A stretch of DNA of 48,361 nucleotides from Alphaproteobacteria bacterium HGW-Alphaproteobacteria-7 (GTDB lineage Bacteria; Pseudomonadota; Alphaproteobacteria; Sphingomonadales; Sphingomonadaceae), in the NCBI GenBank assembly GCA_002842735.1, contig PHEB01000030.1, positions 1 to 48,361 of the forward strand, written 5' to 3'. Below the pieces are notes generated by a model that saw only the letters and a list, made by a program, of their open reading frames with translations, was not told where the DNA came from and did not search any database. The translations under genes were made by a program, and so were the position numbers. Below are positions 14,704-24,874 of this stretch, in pieces; positions within the stretch are counted from its first letter, which is position 1; every line of letters begins with the position of its first letter.

Positions 14704-17485
14704 CGGGCGGCTGACTCTCGCTCGACATCTCGGCGGCGATGGCTTCTTCCGCGGGGTTTTCCGGCTCTGCACTCTCGTCAATCAACGCAGCGCCAACGAT
14801 ATGTTCGCCCTTGGCCACATCGAAGATGCGGACGCCCGACGAACTGCGCCCGCTGATCGAAAAGCCCTTAAGGTTTTCAAACCCGTCTTCGACCAGATGG
14901 CGCAGATCAATGCCCAGCCGGATCAGTTTGGCCTGATCGGTGACCAGCATCAACTGCGAACCGTGTCGCACCGGGAAGCTCGCCACCACCGGGCCGTTGC
15001 GTTCCGGATTGCTGTCAGGCGTGCCGATATTGGTGATCCCCTGACCGCCGCGCGACGTGGTGCGATATTCGTAGGCTGAGGAAATCTTGCCATAACCATT
15101 GGCGGTGAGGGTGAGGATGAACTCTTCCCCTTCCGCCATTGCCGCCATTTGCTCGGCAGGCAGGGTGGGGGTCGCATCGTTGTTTTTCCACGCGGCGGCG
15201 CGCAAATAGGCTTCGCGCGTCTCCATATCGGCGGTCAGTGGATCGAGCACCGCCATGCTCACCACCTTGGCGCCGCCTTTCAAGGCCATGCCGCGCACGC
15301 CGATACCGGTGCGGCTTTTGGTTTCGCGCGCATCGGTGGCGGAAAAACGGATCGCCTTGCCGCTATCGCTGGCGAGGAAAATCTGCTGGTCTTCGGTGAG
15401 CAATTGCACCCCGATCAGCCGGTCGCCCGATCCTTCGACAAAGCCCATCGCGTATTTGCCCGCGGTCGGCACATTGGTGAAGGCGTCCATCGAATTGCGG
15501 CGCACCATGCCGCGCTCGGTCGCGAACACGATGTTGAGATTGGCCCATGATGCCTCATCTTCGGGCAGCGGGAGGACGTTGGTGACACGCTCATCATCGC
15601 CCAAGGGAAGCAGGTTGACCATCGGGCGGCCCTTGGTCTGCGGCCCGCCTTCGGGCAGCTTCCACACCTTCATGCGGTACACGCGCCCGGTATTGGTGAA
15701 AAACAGAACGGGGTTGTGGGTGCTGGTGACGAACAGTTCGACCACCGCGTCTTCATCCTTGGTCGCCATGCCGCTGCGGCCCTTGCCGCCGCGCGCCTGC
15801 GCCCGGAAAGTGTTGAGCGTGGTGCGTTTGATATAGCCATCATGGGTGACGGTGACGACCATCTCCTCCCGCTCGATCAGGTCTTCATCTTCCAAACCAT
15901 CCCAAGCGGGCGCGATTTCCGACAGCCGCGGGGTGGCGTAGGTGGCGCGGATTTCCGCCAGTTCTTCGCGCATCACGGCGTATAGTTTTACCCGGTCGCC
16001 AAGGATCGCAAGATATCCCTCGATCGACAGCGCAAGACCCTTCAATTCATCACCGATTTCGTCGCGGCCCAGCGCGGTCAGGCGGTGCAGGCGCAGTTCG
16101 AGGATCGCCTTCACCTGCCGTTCGGACAGGCAATAGGTGCCGCCTGCCTGATCGGCGTCAGGCTCAATCGCTTCGACCAGCCGGATATATTGCGCGATAT
16201 CGCCAATCGGCCATTCCTTTGCCAGCAAGCGCGCGCGCGCTGCGGCAGGATTGGGCGCGCTGCGGATCATCGCCACCACTTCGTCAAGGTTGGAAACGGC
16301 GACCACCAGACCCAGCAACAGATGCGCCCGCTCACGCGCCTTGGCGAGTTCATATTTGGTGCGCCGGGTGATCACTTCCTCGCGGAAGGTGATGAAAGCC
16401 GCGATAAAATCGCGCAGCATCAGCGTTTCGGGCCGCCCCCCGCGGATGGCCAGCATATTGGCGGGGAAAGATGATTGCGCGGGCGTGTGCCGCCAGATCT
16501 GGTTGAGCACCACATCGGGCGTTGCATCACGTTTGAGGTCGACCACCACCCGCACGCCTTCACGCGAGGATTCGTCGCGGATATCGACAACCCCTTCGAT
16601 CCGCTTGTCCTTGGCCGCCTCGGCGATTTTCTCGACAAGGTTGTTCTTGCCGACCTGAAACGGGATCGAGGTGAAGACGATGCTTTGCCGGTCATTGCGC
16701 CCGGTTTCAATCTCGTGGCGACAGCGCATCAGGATCGACCCGCGCCCGGTGGTATAGGCCGAGCGTGCGCCGTGCGTGCCTAGGATCAACGGCGCGGTGG
16801 GGAAATCGGGGCCGGGGATATAGGCGATCAGTTCTTCCGAGGTGATCGCCGGGTTGTCCATATATGCAAAGCAGGCGTCGATCACTTCGCCAAGGTTGTG
16901 CGGCGGCACATTGGTCGCCATGCCAACCGCGATCCCGCCCGCGCCGTTGACCAGCAGATTGGGGAAACGCGCCGGCAGAACGCTCGGCTCCTTGCGGCTG
17001 CCGTCGTAGTTTTCGACAAAATCGACGGTATCCTTGTCGAGATCATCGAGCAGGCTGTTCGCCACCCGCGCCAGCCGCGCCTCGGTATAGCGCATTGAGG
17101 CTGGCGGGTCGGGGTCCATCGAACCGAAATTGCCTTGCCCGTCGATCAAGGGCACCCGCATCGACCACGGCTGCGTCATCCGGGCGAGCGCATCGTAAAT
17201 CGCGCTATCGCCGTGCGGGTGGTAATTGCCCATCACATCGCCAACGATCTTGGCGCTCTTGCGGTAAGGCTTGCCCGCGACGAACCCGCCTTCCTGGCTG
17301 GCGAACAGGATGCGCCGGTGCACCGGCTTCAACCCGTCACGCACATCGGGCAGCGCGCGGCTGACGATCACGCTCATCGCGTAATCGAGATAGCTCGATT
17401 TCATTTCATCGACGATATCGATGCGTTCAAAGCTCCCCATCGGGGAAGGAACGGGGGAATCGAGGATTTCGCTGTCGTCGCTCAA
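14696..17485 (-). CDS. gyrA: DNA gyrase subunit A (929 aa)
   Basis: GyrA is the breakage-reunion subunit of gyrase, which introduces negative supercoils with GyrB. Visible landmarks (numbered from the TTG start): [21 protein letters not shown], the catalytic tyrosine Y133 in [10 protein letters not shown], the quinolone-binding region [12 protein letters not shown] with the sensitive-type S94 and D98, and the C-terminal beta-pinwheel starting with a GyrA-box-like QARGGKG. The start is uncertain. TTG at 17485 ([10 protein letters not shown]...) gives 929 aa, ATG at 17440 gives [10 protein letters not shown], and the open frame extends to 17566; none has a strong ribosome binding site. The C-terminal tail is acidic. 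The stop region lies in a short duplication shared with the neighbouring gene. Confidence 0.97.
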   Translation of the reverse strand: MSDDSEILDSPVPSPMGSFERIDIVDEMKSSYLDYAMSVIVSRALPDVRDGLKPVHRRILFASQEGGFVAGKPYRKSAKIVGDVMGNYHPHGDSAIYDALARMTQPWSMRVPLIDGQGNFGSMDPDPPASMRYTEARLARVANSLLDDLDKDTVDFVENYDGSRKEPSVLPARFPNLLVNGAGGIAVGMATNVPPHNLGEVIDACFAYMDNPAITSEELIAYIPGPDFPTAPLILGTHGARSAYTTGRGSILMRCRHEIETGRNDRQSIVFTSIPFQVGKNNLVEKIAEAAKDKRIEGVVDIRDESSREGVRVVVDLKRDATPDVVLNQIWRHTPAQSSFPANMLAIRGGRPETLMLRDFIAAFITFREEVITRRTKYELAKARERAHLLLGLVVAVSNLDEVVAMIRSAPNPAAARARLLAKEWPIGDIAQYIRLVEAIEPDADQAGGTYCLSERQVKAILELRLHRLTALGRDEIGDELKGLALSIEGYLAILGDRVKLYAVMREELAEIRATYATPRLSEIAPAWDGLEDEDLIEREEMVVTVTHDGYIKRTTLNTFRAQARGGKGRSGMATKDEDAVVELFVTSTHNPVLFFTNTGRVYRMKVWKLPEGGPQTKGRPMVNLLPLGDDERVTNVLPLPEDEASWANLNIVFATERGMVRRNSMDAFTNVPTAGKYAMGFVEGSGDRLIGVQLLTEDQQIFLASDSGKAIRFSATDARETKSRTGIGVRGMALKGGAKVVSMAVLDPLTADMETREAYLRAAAWKNNDATPTLPAEQMAAMAEGEEFILTLTANGYGKISSAYEYRTTSRGGQGITNIGTPDSNPERNGPVVASFPVRHGSQLMLVTDQAKLIRLGIDLRHLVEDGFENLKGFSISGRSSSGVRIFDVAKGEHIVGAALIDESAEPENPAEEAIAAEMSSESQPPVT

Positions 17486-17813
17486 GGGTGGTGCCGTTTC
17501 TGTTGGTGTTCTTCTGGACGTATTCGGGAGCCGCTGTGGCGGCAATGACCGCGAGGGGCCATGCAATAGCCTCTATCTACGCCTGCGCCCGCGCTTTCGC
17601 CACCTTCGGAGACGAACACAGCGCGAACAGCGTGCATTTTTCCACATTTGCAACCGACTGAACGGGAGCACATACCACCATTCAAAGGCCGTTCAGCACG
17701 GACTGCCTAGCGGGAATTGCAAATCTGGCGTGAGCCGTCCAAAGGCTGCGTAGGAGATTCAGGCGGCATCTTGGCCAAATCGGTGCAATGCCGCCCTACA
17801 ATTGGAGGATGCT
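17486..17813. promoter_or_regulatory. divergent gyrA / TPR-protein intergenic region
   Basis: About 330 bases separate the divergent genes. The only clear element is the ribosome binding site GGAGGA (17804-17809) before a GTG start. An 8-bp inverted repeat CTGAACGG/CCGTTCAG is present near 17659-17697. No convincing small gene is seen; the frames here lack family features. It should contain both promoters. Confidence 0.4.
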
Positions 17814-19208
17814 GTGACCACTTTGTCTTCGCCCAACGGTCGTTCGACCGGCCTTGCCCGGCAATTCGCGCTCGCAATCGCACTTGCCAGCGGCACCGCG
17901 CTGTTGGCTGTGCCGGGCTTCACCGATGCGGCCCATGCGCAACGGGCCAAGAAAGCCGACAAAAAGAAGGAAGCGCCGAAAGCGGCCTATTCCAAAGAAT
18001 TTGTTGCATCCTATCAGCCGCTTGATGAAGCACTCAAAGCGCCTGACGCAAATTTTGACGAGCTTAAGCCGCGGATGCTCGCGATGACACCATTGGCGGT
18101 CTCGCCCGAAGAACAGCAGGCGTTGGGCGGAATGATCTTCAACGCCGCAATTCTCGGCAAGGATCTGCCGATGCAGTTGCAGGGCGTCGAAATGATGCTG
18201 GCCAGCGGCAATATCCAGCCTGAAGAACAAGGCCGCTTTAATCTTGTCGCGTTTCAGATCGCTTCCAATTTGAACCAGCACGAAAAGGCGCGCACCTATT
18301 TGCAGCGCGCCATTGATCTCAACTATACCAGCGCAAACGTCAGCATGGCTGATTTGCAGATGAACATGGCTGAAACCTATTTCAGCGAAGACCGTCATTC
18401 TGAAGGCTTGGCCTATCTCAGCTCGGCGATTGCCCAGCGCAAGGAACAGGCGCTGCCTGTCGATGAGCGGTGGTATAAGCGCGGGGTAGCGATCGCGTAC
18501 ACCAACGAAGTCGTGCCACAGGTCTATGACTTCGTTTCAGACTGGGTGGGCGATTATCCGACGGCGGAAAATTGGCGCGACGGGGTAAACCTCACCCGCA
18601 ATCTCAACGATTTTGATCCGCAGGCGCTGCTCGATCTGCTGCGGCTTGGCCGGAAGGTGGGAACGCTCACGGAAAAGAACGATTATATCTATTACATCGA
18701 AGCCGCTGATCCCCGTCGCCTGCCGCTGGAGGTCAAGGAACTGATCGATAGCGCTTATTCAAGCGGCATCATCCCCAAAGGGTCGGATACCTTTGTTGAC
18801 GAACAGTACCGGATCGCATCTGGACGCATTGCCGCTGATCGGGCCGATCTGCCCGCGCTCGAACGTGATGCCGGCGCGGCGTCGGCACAGATGCGGACGG
18901 TGTTGGCAGCGGGCGATGCGTTCCTGAACTATGGCGAATATGCCAAGGCGGTGCGGTTTTATGAAAAGAGCCTTTCGCTCCCCGGCGTTGACCGCAATCT
19001 CGCACTGACGCGGCTCGGCATTGCCCAGATTGCGATGGGTGATGCGGCTGCTGCCAGCCAAAACCTTGCCAAGGTGGAAGGCGTGCGCATTCCTGTCGCC
19101 AGACTTTGGGGGGCCTATGCGGCGCAGCTGTTGAAAGATTCCGCCGCGCCCCAAGACGTTGCGACTGAAGGCAGTGTGGCAACAGAGACCCCGGCCACGG
19201 TCAGCTGA
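17814..19208 (+). CDS. exported TPR-type protein (464 aa)
   Basis: The GTG start follows GGAGGA at ideal spacing; a TTG 12 bases upstream is part of that site and is rejected. The N-terminus is a signal peptide (about 1-43; hydrophobic ALAIALASGTALLAVPG, cleavage near AHAQ-RA). A lysine-rich segment (KKADKKKEAPK) follows. The mature protein is helical with TPR-like units (NMAETYFSEDRHSEGLAYLS near 180-200; AGDAFLNYGEYAKAVRFYEK near 360-380). It is likely a periplasmic scaffold or outer-membrane-associated protein. No enzymatic motif is visible and I cannot name a partner. A strong intrinsic terminator follows. Confidence 0.82.
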   Translation: MTTLSSPNGRSTGLARQFALAIALASGTALLAVPGFTDAAHAQRAKKADKKKEAPKAAYSKEFVASYQPLDEALKAPDANFDELKPRMLAMTPLAVSPEEQQALGGMIFNAAILGKDLPMQLQGVEMMLASGNIQPEEQGRFNLVAFQIASNLNQHEKARTYLQRAIDLNYTSANVSMADLQMNMAETYFSEDRHSEGLAYLSSAIAQRKEQALPVDERWYKRGVAIAYTNEVVPQVYDFVSDWVGDYPTAENWRDGVNLTRNLNDFDPQALLDLLRLGRKVGTLTEKNDYIYYIEAADPRRLPLEVKELIDSAYSSGIIPKGSDTFVDEQYRIASGRIAADRADLPALERDAGAASAQMRTVLAAGDAFLNYGEYAKAVRFYEKSLSLPGVDRNLALTRLGIAQIAMGDAAAASQNLAKVEGVRIPVARLWGAYAAQLLKDSAAPQDVATEGSVATETPATVS

Positions 19209-19239
19209 CCACTCACGTAACACCCCCTGACCTTGAACT

Positions 19240-19270
19240 GAGCGCCGGATGACGAATCCGGCGCTCTTTT
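19240..19270 (+). terminator. rho-independent terminator of the TPR gene
   Basis: GAGCGCCGGAT (19240-19250), loop GACGA, ATCCGGCGCTC (19256-19266) form a perfect 11-bp stem followed directly by TTTT. It lies 32 bases after the TPR-gene stop. Confidence 0.92.
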
Positions 19271-19295
19271 CGTATACAGCGACAGTGGGGGGCGA

Positions 19296-20036
19296 TCAGC
19301 GCAGCCGTTTGACGTAAACCTGCCCGTCGGCCCGCCGTTCAAGCTTGAAATTGCCGAGCGAGGCAAACAGGTCGGACAATCGTTTGAACCCGTAATTGCG
19401 CACATCAAAGCTGGATCGGTTTCCAGCGATCTGCCCCACCTGTTGCAACAGCGCATAGCCTTCGTCATCGCGTTTGGATTCGGAATAGGCAGCGGTGATA
19501 AGCTCAAGCAATTCGTCATCGACAGCGCTGCTGCTGTCCGCGGCAGCGCGGGCTGCGGTGTCAGCCTTTGCCCCCGGCTTGTCAGCGGCGTAGCTGGCGA
19601 TCAATTGCTTGATCTCGATGAAGCGGGTGCAAACCGATTTGAATGCCTGCGGCGTCTTTTCCTCGCCAAAGCCATAAACGATAATCCCGTCCTGCCGCAG
19701 CCGTGTGACAAGTGGGGTGAAGTCGCTGTCAGAGGTCATGAGCCCGAACCCGTCAACCTTGCCCTGATACAGCAGGTCGATCGCATCGATCGTCATCGCC
19801 ATATCGGTCGCATTTTTGCCCTTCGACACGTCAAACTGCTGTTGCGGGCGGATGCCGAACTTGTTGCTGATTTCGCCCCAGCGGGACAGGTTGTCCTTCG
19901 CAAAATTGCCATAGGCACGGCGGATATTGACCTGCCCCAGTTCCGCCATCACGGTCAGCACCGGGTCGATCCCTTCGGGCGTTGTATTGTCCGCATCGAT
20001 GAGCAGGGCGATGTTCTTTAGCGTTGAATGGGCCAT
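19296..20036 (-). CDS. NYN-domain ribonuclease-like protein with LOTUS/OST-HTH domain (246 aa)
   Basis: The N-terminal domain (about 5-150) is a PIN-like NYN fold. Its acidic residues are visible in IALLIDADNT, in KNATDMAMTIDA and in GLMTSDSDFTPLVTRLR, a typical set for metal-dependent RNA cleavage. An Ala-rich linker (about 158-175) joins a C-terminal OST-HTH/LOTUS domain (about 178-246; ELLELITAAYSE, YGFKRLSDLFASLG, FKLERRADGQVYV). The pair is known from predicted RNA-processing proteins (LabA/DUF88 class). The ATG before AHSTLKN was chosen; the 52-residue upstream extension is not conserved in character. It is divergent from lipA. The RNA target is unknown. Confidence 0.88.
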   Translation of the reverse strand: MAHSTLKNIALLIDADNTTPEGIDPVLTVMAELGQVNIRRAYGNFAKDNLSRWGEISNKFGIRPQQQFDVSKGKNATDMAMTIDAIDLLYQGKVDGFGLMTSDSDFTPLVTRLRQDGIIVYGFGEEKTPQAFKSVCTRFIEIKQLIASYAADKPGAKADTAARAAADSSSAVDDELLELITAAYSESKRDDEGYALLQQVGQIAGNRSSFDVRNYGFKRLSDLFASLGNFKLERRADGQVYVKRLR

Positions 20037-20139
20037 TGTCGTGATATGCAACGGCCAATGCGCATCGACAAGCGGCGTATTTGCCCGATGAACCAGCGCC
20101 TGCTTGCGGGACTCGGTTCGCGCTCCTAAATGGCAGGGC

Positions 20140-21111
20140 ATGAACGATCTCTCCAGCCAGCCGCAGCCCGAAACGCCTAAAGACCCGGCCACCGATCGCC
20201 CCGCACGTCAGCGCAAGCCTGATTGGATCCGCGTGCGCGCTCCGGTGAGCGAGGGGTATCACGAAACGCGGCGGCTGATGCGTGAACTGAACCTCAACAC
20301 CGTGTGCGAGGAAGCGGCCTGCCCCAATATCGGTGAGTGCTGGACGAAAAAGCACGCCACCGTGATGATTTTGGGCGATGTTTGCACGCGGGCCTGCGCG
20401 TTTTGCAACGTCAAGACCGGGATGCCGCGCGCGGTCGATCCGATGGAGCCGGAAAACACGGCCATCGCTGCCGCGAAGATGGGGCTGGAACATATCGTTA
20501 TCACCTCGGTGGACCGCGATGATCTGCCCGACGGCGGCGCGTCACAGTTCGTCAAGGTGATCGAAGCGCTGCGCCGCAATACGCCCAACACCACCATTGA
20601 AATCCTTACACCGGATTTCCGCGGTAAAATGCGCCGCGCGGTTGAGGCTATTTGTGAAGCGGGTCCAGATGTTTACAACCATAACCTCGAAACGGTGCCA
20701 CGTCTCTATCCGACCATCCGTCCGGGCGCGCGCTATTATGCGTCGTTGCGGCTGCTGGAAGAGGTGAAGGCGCACAACCCGCTGATCTTCACCAAATCAG
20801 GGATCATGTTGGGGCTGGGCGAACAAAGGCTCGAAGTGCATCAGGTGATGGATGATATGCGTTCAGCCGAAGTCGATTTCATCACCATGGGCCAGTATCT
20901 CCAGCCCACACCCAAGCACGCCAATGTCGAGGAATTCGTCACACCCAAGGCCTTCGCCGCTTACGGCGCGATTGCGCGGGCCAAGGGGTTCCTGCAGGTC
21001 GCGTCCAGCCCACTTACCCGTTCAAGCTATCATGCGGGTGATGATTTCGCGGTGATGCGCGCCGCACGAGAAGAAAAGCTGACGCGGGCGGCTGCGAAAG
21101 CCGGGGCGTAA
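20140..21111 (+). CDS. lipA: lipoyl synthase (323 aa)
   Basis: LipA is a radical SAM enzyme inserting two sulfurs into protein-bound octanoyl groups. Two iron-sulfur clusters are marked: the auxiliary CX4CX5C (C56, C61, C67 in [12 protein letters not shown]) and the radical SAM CX3CX2C (C82, C86, C89 in CTRACAFC). Family blocks [31 protein letters not shown] and [11 protein letters not shown] are present, with the C-terminal [11 protein letters not shown]. Its targets include the lipoyl domain of PdhB and E2 encoded elsewhere. The ATG before NDLSSQP gives normal length. The stop overlaps the start of the next gene (TAATG). Confidence 0.97.
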   Translation: MNDLSSQPQPETPKDPATDRPARQRKPDWIRVRAPVSEGYHETRRLMRELNLNTVCEEAACPNIGECWTKKHATVMILGDVCTRACAFCNVKTGMPRAVDPMEPENTAIAAAKMGLEHIVITSVDRDDLPDGGASQFVKVIEALRRNTPNTTIEILTPDFRGKMRRAVEAICEAGPDVYNHNLETVPRLYPTIRPGARYYASLRLLEEVKAHNPLIFTKSGIMLGLGEQRLEVHQVMDDMRSAEVDFITMGQYLQPTPKHANVEEFVTPKAFAAYGAIARAKGFLQVASSPLTRSSYHAGDDFAVMRAAREEKLTRAAAKAGA

Positions 21112-21572
21112 TGCCGGGCATTCGTGAAACGCGGCGGCTGCCATATAGCGCGCAGCAGATGTTCGATCTGGTCGCAGATGTTGGACGCTATGGCGAATTT
21201 CTGCCGTGGGTAATTGCGACGCGGGTGCGATCGAATACCGAAACCGAATTGGTTGCCGATATGGTGGTGGGGTTCAAATCGCTGCGCGAAACCTTCACGT
21301 CGCGCGTGGCCAAGGATCGGCCCCACAAGATTGCGGTGCATTATGTCGATGGCCCGCTAAGCGATCTCGACAATGTCTGGACGTTCCGTGCGGTGGACGA
21401 TCGCACCTGCGAAATCGATTTCCTCGTCGAATTCACCTTCAAAAACCGCCTGTTCGAAAAAATTGCCGGGCAATATTTCGACCGCGCGTTCCGCAAAATG
21501 GTCGAAGCGTTCGAGGATCGCGCCGCGCAGCTTTACGGCAACAACAATTCCAGCGCGCAAAGCGTGGCCTGA
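21111..21572 (+). CDS. COQ10/RatA-like START-domain protein (153 aa)
   Basis: The whole protein fits the polyketide-cyclase/START fold of the COQ10/RatA family: RRLPYSAQQMFDLVADVGRYGEFLPW at the N-terminus, GFKSLRETFTSRV in the middle and FKNRLFEKIAGQYFDRAFRKMVEAFEDRA at the C-terminus. Alphaproteobacterial and mitochondrial members bind ubiquinone and support respiration; E. coli RatA was described as interfering with ribosome association. The ubiquinone role seems more likely here. It is translationally coupled to lipA. Its last 40 bases overlap the 3' end of the convergent pncC gene. Confidence 0.88.
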   Translation: MPGIRETRRLPYSAQQMFDLVADVGRYGEFLPWVIATRVRSNTETELVADMVVGFKSLRETFTSRVAKDRPHKIAVHYVDGPLSDLDNVWTFRAVDDRTCEIDFLVEFTFKNRLFEKIAGQYFDRAFRKMVEAFEDRAAQLYGNNNSSAQSVA

Positions 21573-22045
21573 TGGCGAATGGTGGCGCGGCCATCGGGGC
21601 CTTCGCCACCTTCGAAGAACTTAAGCTCGCCGTCGGGTTCGCCATCGGCATCGCGGATCACGCGGGCGAATACGACAGTGCCGACCGGCTTGTGCAAGGT
21701 TCCGCCGCCTGGCCCGGCCACGCCGCTGACCGCAACCGCCACATCTGCGTTTGATCGTTCGAGCACGCCTTTGGCCATCGCCCAGACGCACGCCACTGAC
21801 ACCGCGCCAAAGGTTTCGATGATGTCGCTGGCAACGCCGAGCATCTCCATCTTGGCTTCGTTGGAATAGGTCACAAAGCCGCGATCCAGCACAGCGGAGG
21901 AGCCAGCGATTTCGGTCAAGGCTCCGGCCACCAACCCGCCCGTGCAGCTTTCCGCGATCGCCACCGTTCGTCCGACCGCGGCGTTTTCAGCCACAACCCG
22001 GGCGGCAAGCGCGGTGATATCATCGGGCAACAGCGTTAAGGGCAT
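21533..22045 (-). CDS. pncC: CinA-family nicotinamide-nucleotide amidohydrolase (170 aa)
   Basis: The protein corresponds to the C-terminal CinA domain (PncC), which deamidates NMN to NaMN in the pyridine nucleotide salvage cycle. Hallmarks are AESCTGGLVAGALTEIAGSS with the conserved Ser/Cys/Thr segment, FVTYSNEAKMEMLGV and VSGVAGPGGGTLHKPVGTV. Standalone proteins of this size (about 160-170 aa) are normal. The ATG is five bases past the stop of the upstream secreted protein gene on the same strand. The 3' end overlaps the RatA-like gene by 40 bases on the opposite strand. Confidence 0.92.
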   Translation of the reverse strand: MPLTLLPDDITALAARVVAENAAVGRTVAIAESCTGGLVAGALTEIAGSSAVLDRGFVTYSNEAKMEMLGVASDIIETFGAVSVACVWAMAKGVLERSNADVAVAVSGVAGPGGGTLHKPVGTVVFARVIRDADGEPDGELKFFEGGEGPDGRATIRHQATLCALELLLP

Positions 22046-22049
22046 TGGT

Positions 22050-22604
22050 TTACTTCTTCGTCTGTGAGGGAGTGACCGCGCAGATCGGCGGCTTTTTCAA
22101 CTCGGCCATTTCGGCAATAAACGCAAACAGTCCGCCGACATTCTCCGTCGGCAGCGGGCTGATGAGTTCAAGCCCGCGTTCAATCTTGCCGCAGCTATCG
22201 CCTTTGATTTCCTGCGCGATCATCTGGCCGACTAGGCCATCGACGAACGGGCGCAGCGATTCTTCGGGTAAGGCCGCGACCAAGGCGTTGATGTCTACAT
22301 CGCTGCCTGCCCTGCTTTCGTCAGCCATGAAGGTCTTGAGCAGGCGAAACGCGCCCGGCCAAGCTTCGTTCTGCTGCGAACGGAAATTGGCGATGAACGC
22401 CTCGCCGCCTTTTGCCATGAAGCCATCGCGCGACAGGCGGTTGGCGCAGGCATTGCGGGCTGCGTCAAACGCGATCGGCATGGCGTAAACCACGGCATCG
22501 CCAAGGTCAGCGGGAGCGACGCAGCCCTGCTGCTGGGCGTGGGCAGTCTGTGCAGAGGCGAGCGCCGCGAAGGCAAGGGCAGGGGCAAGAATGTGACGGG
22601 GCAT
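22050..22604 (-). CDS. secreted hypothetical protein (184 aa)
   Basis: A signal peptide is evident (MPRHILAPALAFAALASAQTAHAQ, cleavage after AHA). The mature protein is helical, with four cysteines (in QQGCVAP, NACANR, DSCGKI and PPICAV), which could form two disulfides in the periplasm. I do not recognise the family. It lies 14 bases downstream of ispDF and five bases upstream of pncC, so the three form one operon, though no functional link is obvious. Confidence 0.72.
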   Translation of the reverse strand: MPRHILAPALAFAALASAQTAHAQQQGCVAPADLGDAVVYAMPIAFDAARNACANRLSRDGFMAKGGEAFIANFRSQQNEAWPGAFRLLKTFMADESRAGSDVDINALVAALPEESLRPFVDGLVGQMIAQEIKGDSCGKIERGLELISPLPTENVGGLFAFIAEMAELKKPPICAVTPSQTKK

Positions 22605-22618
22605 GGAACAACTCCTTC

Positions 22619-23776
22619 TTAAGCAAGGGTCATGAGAACAATGGCTTGCGCAGCGATTCCTTCGCCGCGTCCGGTGAAACCGAGCCTTTCTGTGGTGGTC
22701 GCCTTGATGCTGACGGCGCTTTCGGGCGTGCCCATAATCTGGGCAACGGCACTGCGCATGGCGGTGCGGTGCGGGCCGATTTTGGGTGCTTCACAGATCA
22801 GTGTGAGATCGACATTGCCTATTTTGTAGCCAGCATCGCGCGCGAGGTTGACGGCGTGTTCGAGAAAGCGCGCCGAACGGGCACCGGCCCATTGCGGGTC
22901 GCTCGGGGGGAAGTGCGTGCCGATATCGCCCGCGCCAATCGCGCCAAGCACGGCATCGGTAATCGCGTGGAGCGCAACATCGGCATCGGAATGGCCGGAC
23001 AGCCCCTTGTCGTGCGGGATCTGCACCCCGCAGAGCCACAGTTCCTCGCCAACCTGCAGCCGGTGAACGTCATAACCCTGACCAATGCGAAATGCGGGCG
23101 CTGCGTCGGTATCCACGAAATCCTCCGCAAAGGTGATTTTCCTGAGGCGCTCGTCTCCATCGACCAACGCAACTGAACCGCTGCTGTCTGTCATCACCTG
23201 CGCATCATCGCCAGCATTGGTCACGCCCGACCAGATACGGTGCGCGGTGAGAATGTCGGCAAACCGGAACGCCTGCGGGGTCTGGACGCGGCGCAGGCTT
23301 TCGCGCTCCGCCTTGCCAGCCATCAGCCCGCTATCGCCCGCCACTGCTAGGCTATCGACCACCGGCAGCACCGGAATTGCGCCGGGGTGATTGTCCAGCG
23401 CGGCAAGCAGACGCGCCATCACTTCGCTTGGCAAATCGGGCCGGGCAGCATCGTGGATCAGCACCCGCTGCGGTGCCGCGTCGGCCAGTGCCTCAAGCCC
23501 ATTGCGCACCGAATCCTGCCGGGTTGCGCCGCCGGTGACGAACTGAACACCATCGACGCCGCCAAGCGCCTCCGCCGCATCGGCCTGCGCATCAGTAGCA
23601 ATCACCACCACCAGCGGATCGGCCCCCGCAGAGCGCAGCGCTTCAACCGAGTGGCGCAGCAGCAGTTTCCCGCGCCATATCCTGAACTGTTTCGGCGTAT
23701 CGCCGCCCACGCGCAGGCCTTTGCCCGCGGCGACCACGATTGCTGCAAAGGGGGGAAGGGGGGGCAAGCTTGCCAT
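22619..23776 (-). CDS. ispDF: bifunctional IspD/IspF enzyme of the MEP isoprenoid pathway (385 aa)
   Basis: The fusion carries out two non-consecutive steps of isoprenoid synthesis: IspD makes CDP-methylerythritol (residues about 1-225) and IspF makes the 2,4-cyclodiphosphate (about 230-385). IspD shows the nucleotide-binding [25 protein letters not shown] and the VQTPQAFRF block. IspF shows the zinc-binding [23 protein letters not shown] and the end segment [16 protein letters not shown]. Fused ispDF is typical of alphaproteobacteria. It is the first gene of a minus-strand operon and divergent from dusB, with about 78 bases for both promoters. Confidence 0.97.
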   Translation of the reverse strand: MASLPPLPPFAAIVVAAGKGLRVGGDTPKQFRIWRGKLLLRHSVEALRSAGADPLVVVIATDAQADAAEALGGVDGVQFVTGGATRQDSVRNGLEALADAAPQRVLIHDAARPDLPSEVMARLLAALDNHPGAIPVLPVVDSLAVAGDSGLMAGKAERESLRRVQTPQAFRFADILTAHRIWSGVTNAGDDAQVMTDSSGSVALVDGDERLRKITFAEDFVDTDAAPAFRIGQGYDVHRLQVGEELWLCGVQIPHDKGLSGHSDADVALHAITDAVLGAIGAGDIGTHFPPSDPQWAGARSARFLEHAVNLARDAGYKIGNVDLTLICEAPKIGPHRTAMRSAVAQIMGTPESAVSIKATTTERLGFTGRGEGIAAQAIVLMTLA

Positions 23777-23854
23777 CGCCGCAGTCGCTTAAGGTCTGGA
23801 CGGGCTTTCGGCAATCCACTATGCGCCTGCCCAATTATTAGGCACACAACCACC

Positions 23855-24871
23855 ATGACCCTGCTTCCCACCCCTCCGGCGATCAAGCCGCTTGCCATCG
23901 GCCCGGTTACGGTTGCCGATCCGGTGGTGCTTGCGCCGATGACCGGGGTGACCGACATGCCGTTTCGCACGCTGGTGCGGCGTTACGGGTCGGGCCTCAA
24001 CGTCACCGAAATGATCGCGAGCGAGGCGGCGATCCGTGAGACTCGTCAATCCGTGCAAAAAACCGCATGGGACCGGATTGAAGAACCGGTGTCGATGCAG
24101 CTGGTTGGCTGCGATCCTGCCAGCATGGCGGAGGCGGCCAAGCTTCAGGAAGGCAATGGCGCGGCGATTATCGATATCAATTTCGGCTGCCCGGTGCGTA
24201 AGGTTGTCGGCCAGCTGGCGGGTAGCGCGTTGATGCGCGAAGTGCCGCTGGCTGTGCGGCTGATGGAATCGACGGTGAAAGCGGTGAAGGTGCCGGTCAC
24301 GGTCAAGATGCGGATGGGCTGGTGCCACGATAGCCTGAACGCGCCTGACCTTGCCCGCATGGCCGAGGATATCGGCGTGCAGATGGTCACCGTTCACGGG
24401 CGCACCCGCAATCAGATGTACAAAGGCAGCGCCGACTGGGCGTTCGTGCGTAAGGTCAAGGATGCGGTGAACATTCCGGTTATCGTCAACGGCGACATCT
24501 GCTCGATAGAAGACGCGGCCAATGCGCTGGGTCAATCGGGCGCGGATGGGGTAATGATCGGTCGCGGGGCCTATGGCAGGCCGTGGCTGTTGGGGCAGGT
24601 CATGCACTGGTGGCGCACCGGTGAAGCGCGGCCCGCACCGGGGATTGACGAACAATACGCGCTGGTGGTGGAACATTACCGCCGGATGCTCGATCACTAC
24701 GGGCCGGTAACCGGGGTCAAGATGGCGCGCAAGCATCTGGGCTGGTACACCAAAGGCCTGCATGGCTCGGCCGATTTCCGCAACAAGGCCAATTTCATCG
24801 ACGATGCGGATCAGGTGCTGGGCGAGATTGAGCGCTTTTACACACCGTTTCTGATGCAGCAGGCGGCCTGA
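23855..24871 (+). CDS. dusB: tRNA-dihydrouridine synthase DusB (NifR3 type, 338 aa)
   Basis: DusB reduces uridine to dihydrouridine in the tRNA D-loop using FMN. The FMN-barrel start [21 protein letters not shown], the catalytic cysteine C112 in [17 protein letters not shown], the phosphate-binding [11 protein letters not shown] and [12 protein letters not shown] are all present. The ATG at the start of [11 protein letters not shown] gives the normal length; the open frame extends 156 codons further upstream antisense to ispDF and is not real. As in Rhodobacter (nifR3), it heads the ntrBC operon, with ntrB starting three bases after its stop. Confidence 0.96.
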   Translation: MTLLPTPPAIKPLAIGPVTVADPVVLAPMTGVTDMPFRTLVRRYGSGLNVTEMIASEAAIRETRQSVQKTAWDRIEEPVSMQLVGCDPASMAEAAKLQEGNGAAIIDINFGCPVRKVVGQLAGSALMREVPLAVRLMESTVKAVKVPVTVKMRMGWCHDSLNAPDLARMAEDIGVQMVTVHGRTRNQMYKGSADWAFVRKVKDAVNIPVIVNGDICSIEDAANALGQSGADGVMIGRGAYGRPWLLGQVMHWWRTGEARPAPGIDEQYALVVEHYRRMLDHYGPVTGVKMARKHLGWYTKGLHGSADFRNKANFIDDADQVLGEIERFYTPFLMQQAA

Positions 24872-24874
24872 ACG

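Noticed and set aside
14696..17485. Quinolone-resistance change in gyrA
   Set aside because: The two key positions of the resistance-determining region read Ser and Asp (HGDSAIYD), the sensitive type.
21111..21572. A RatA toxin with a partner antitoxin
   Set aside because: No RatB-like partner is adjacent; coupling to lipA and the alphaproteobacterial context favour the COQ10-like ubiquinone-binding role.
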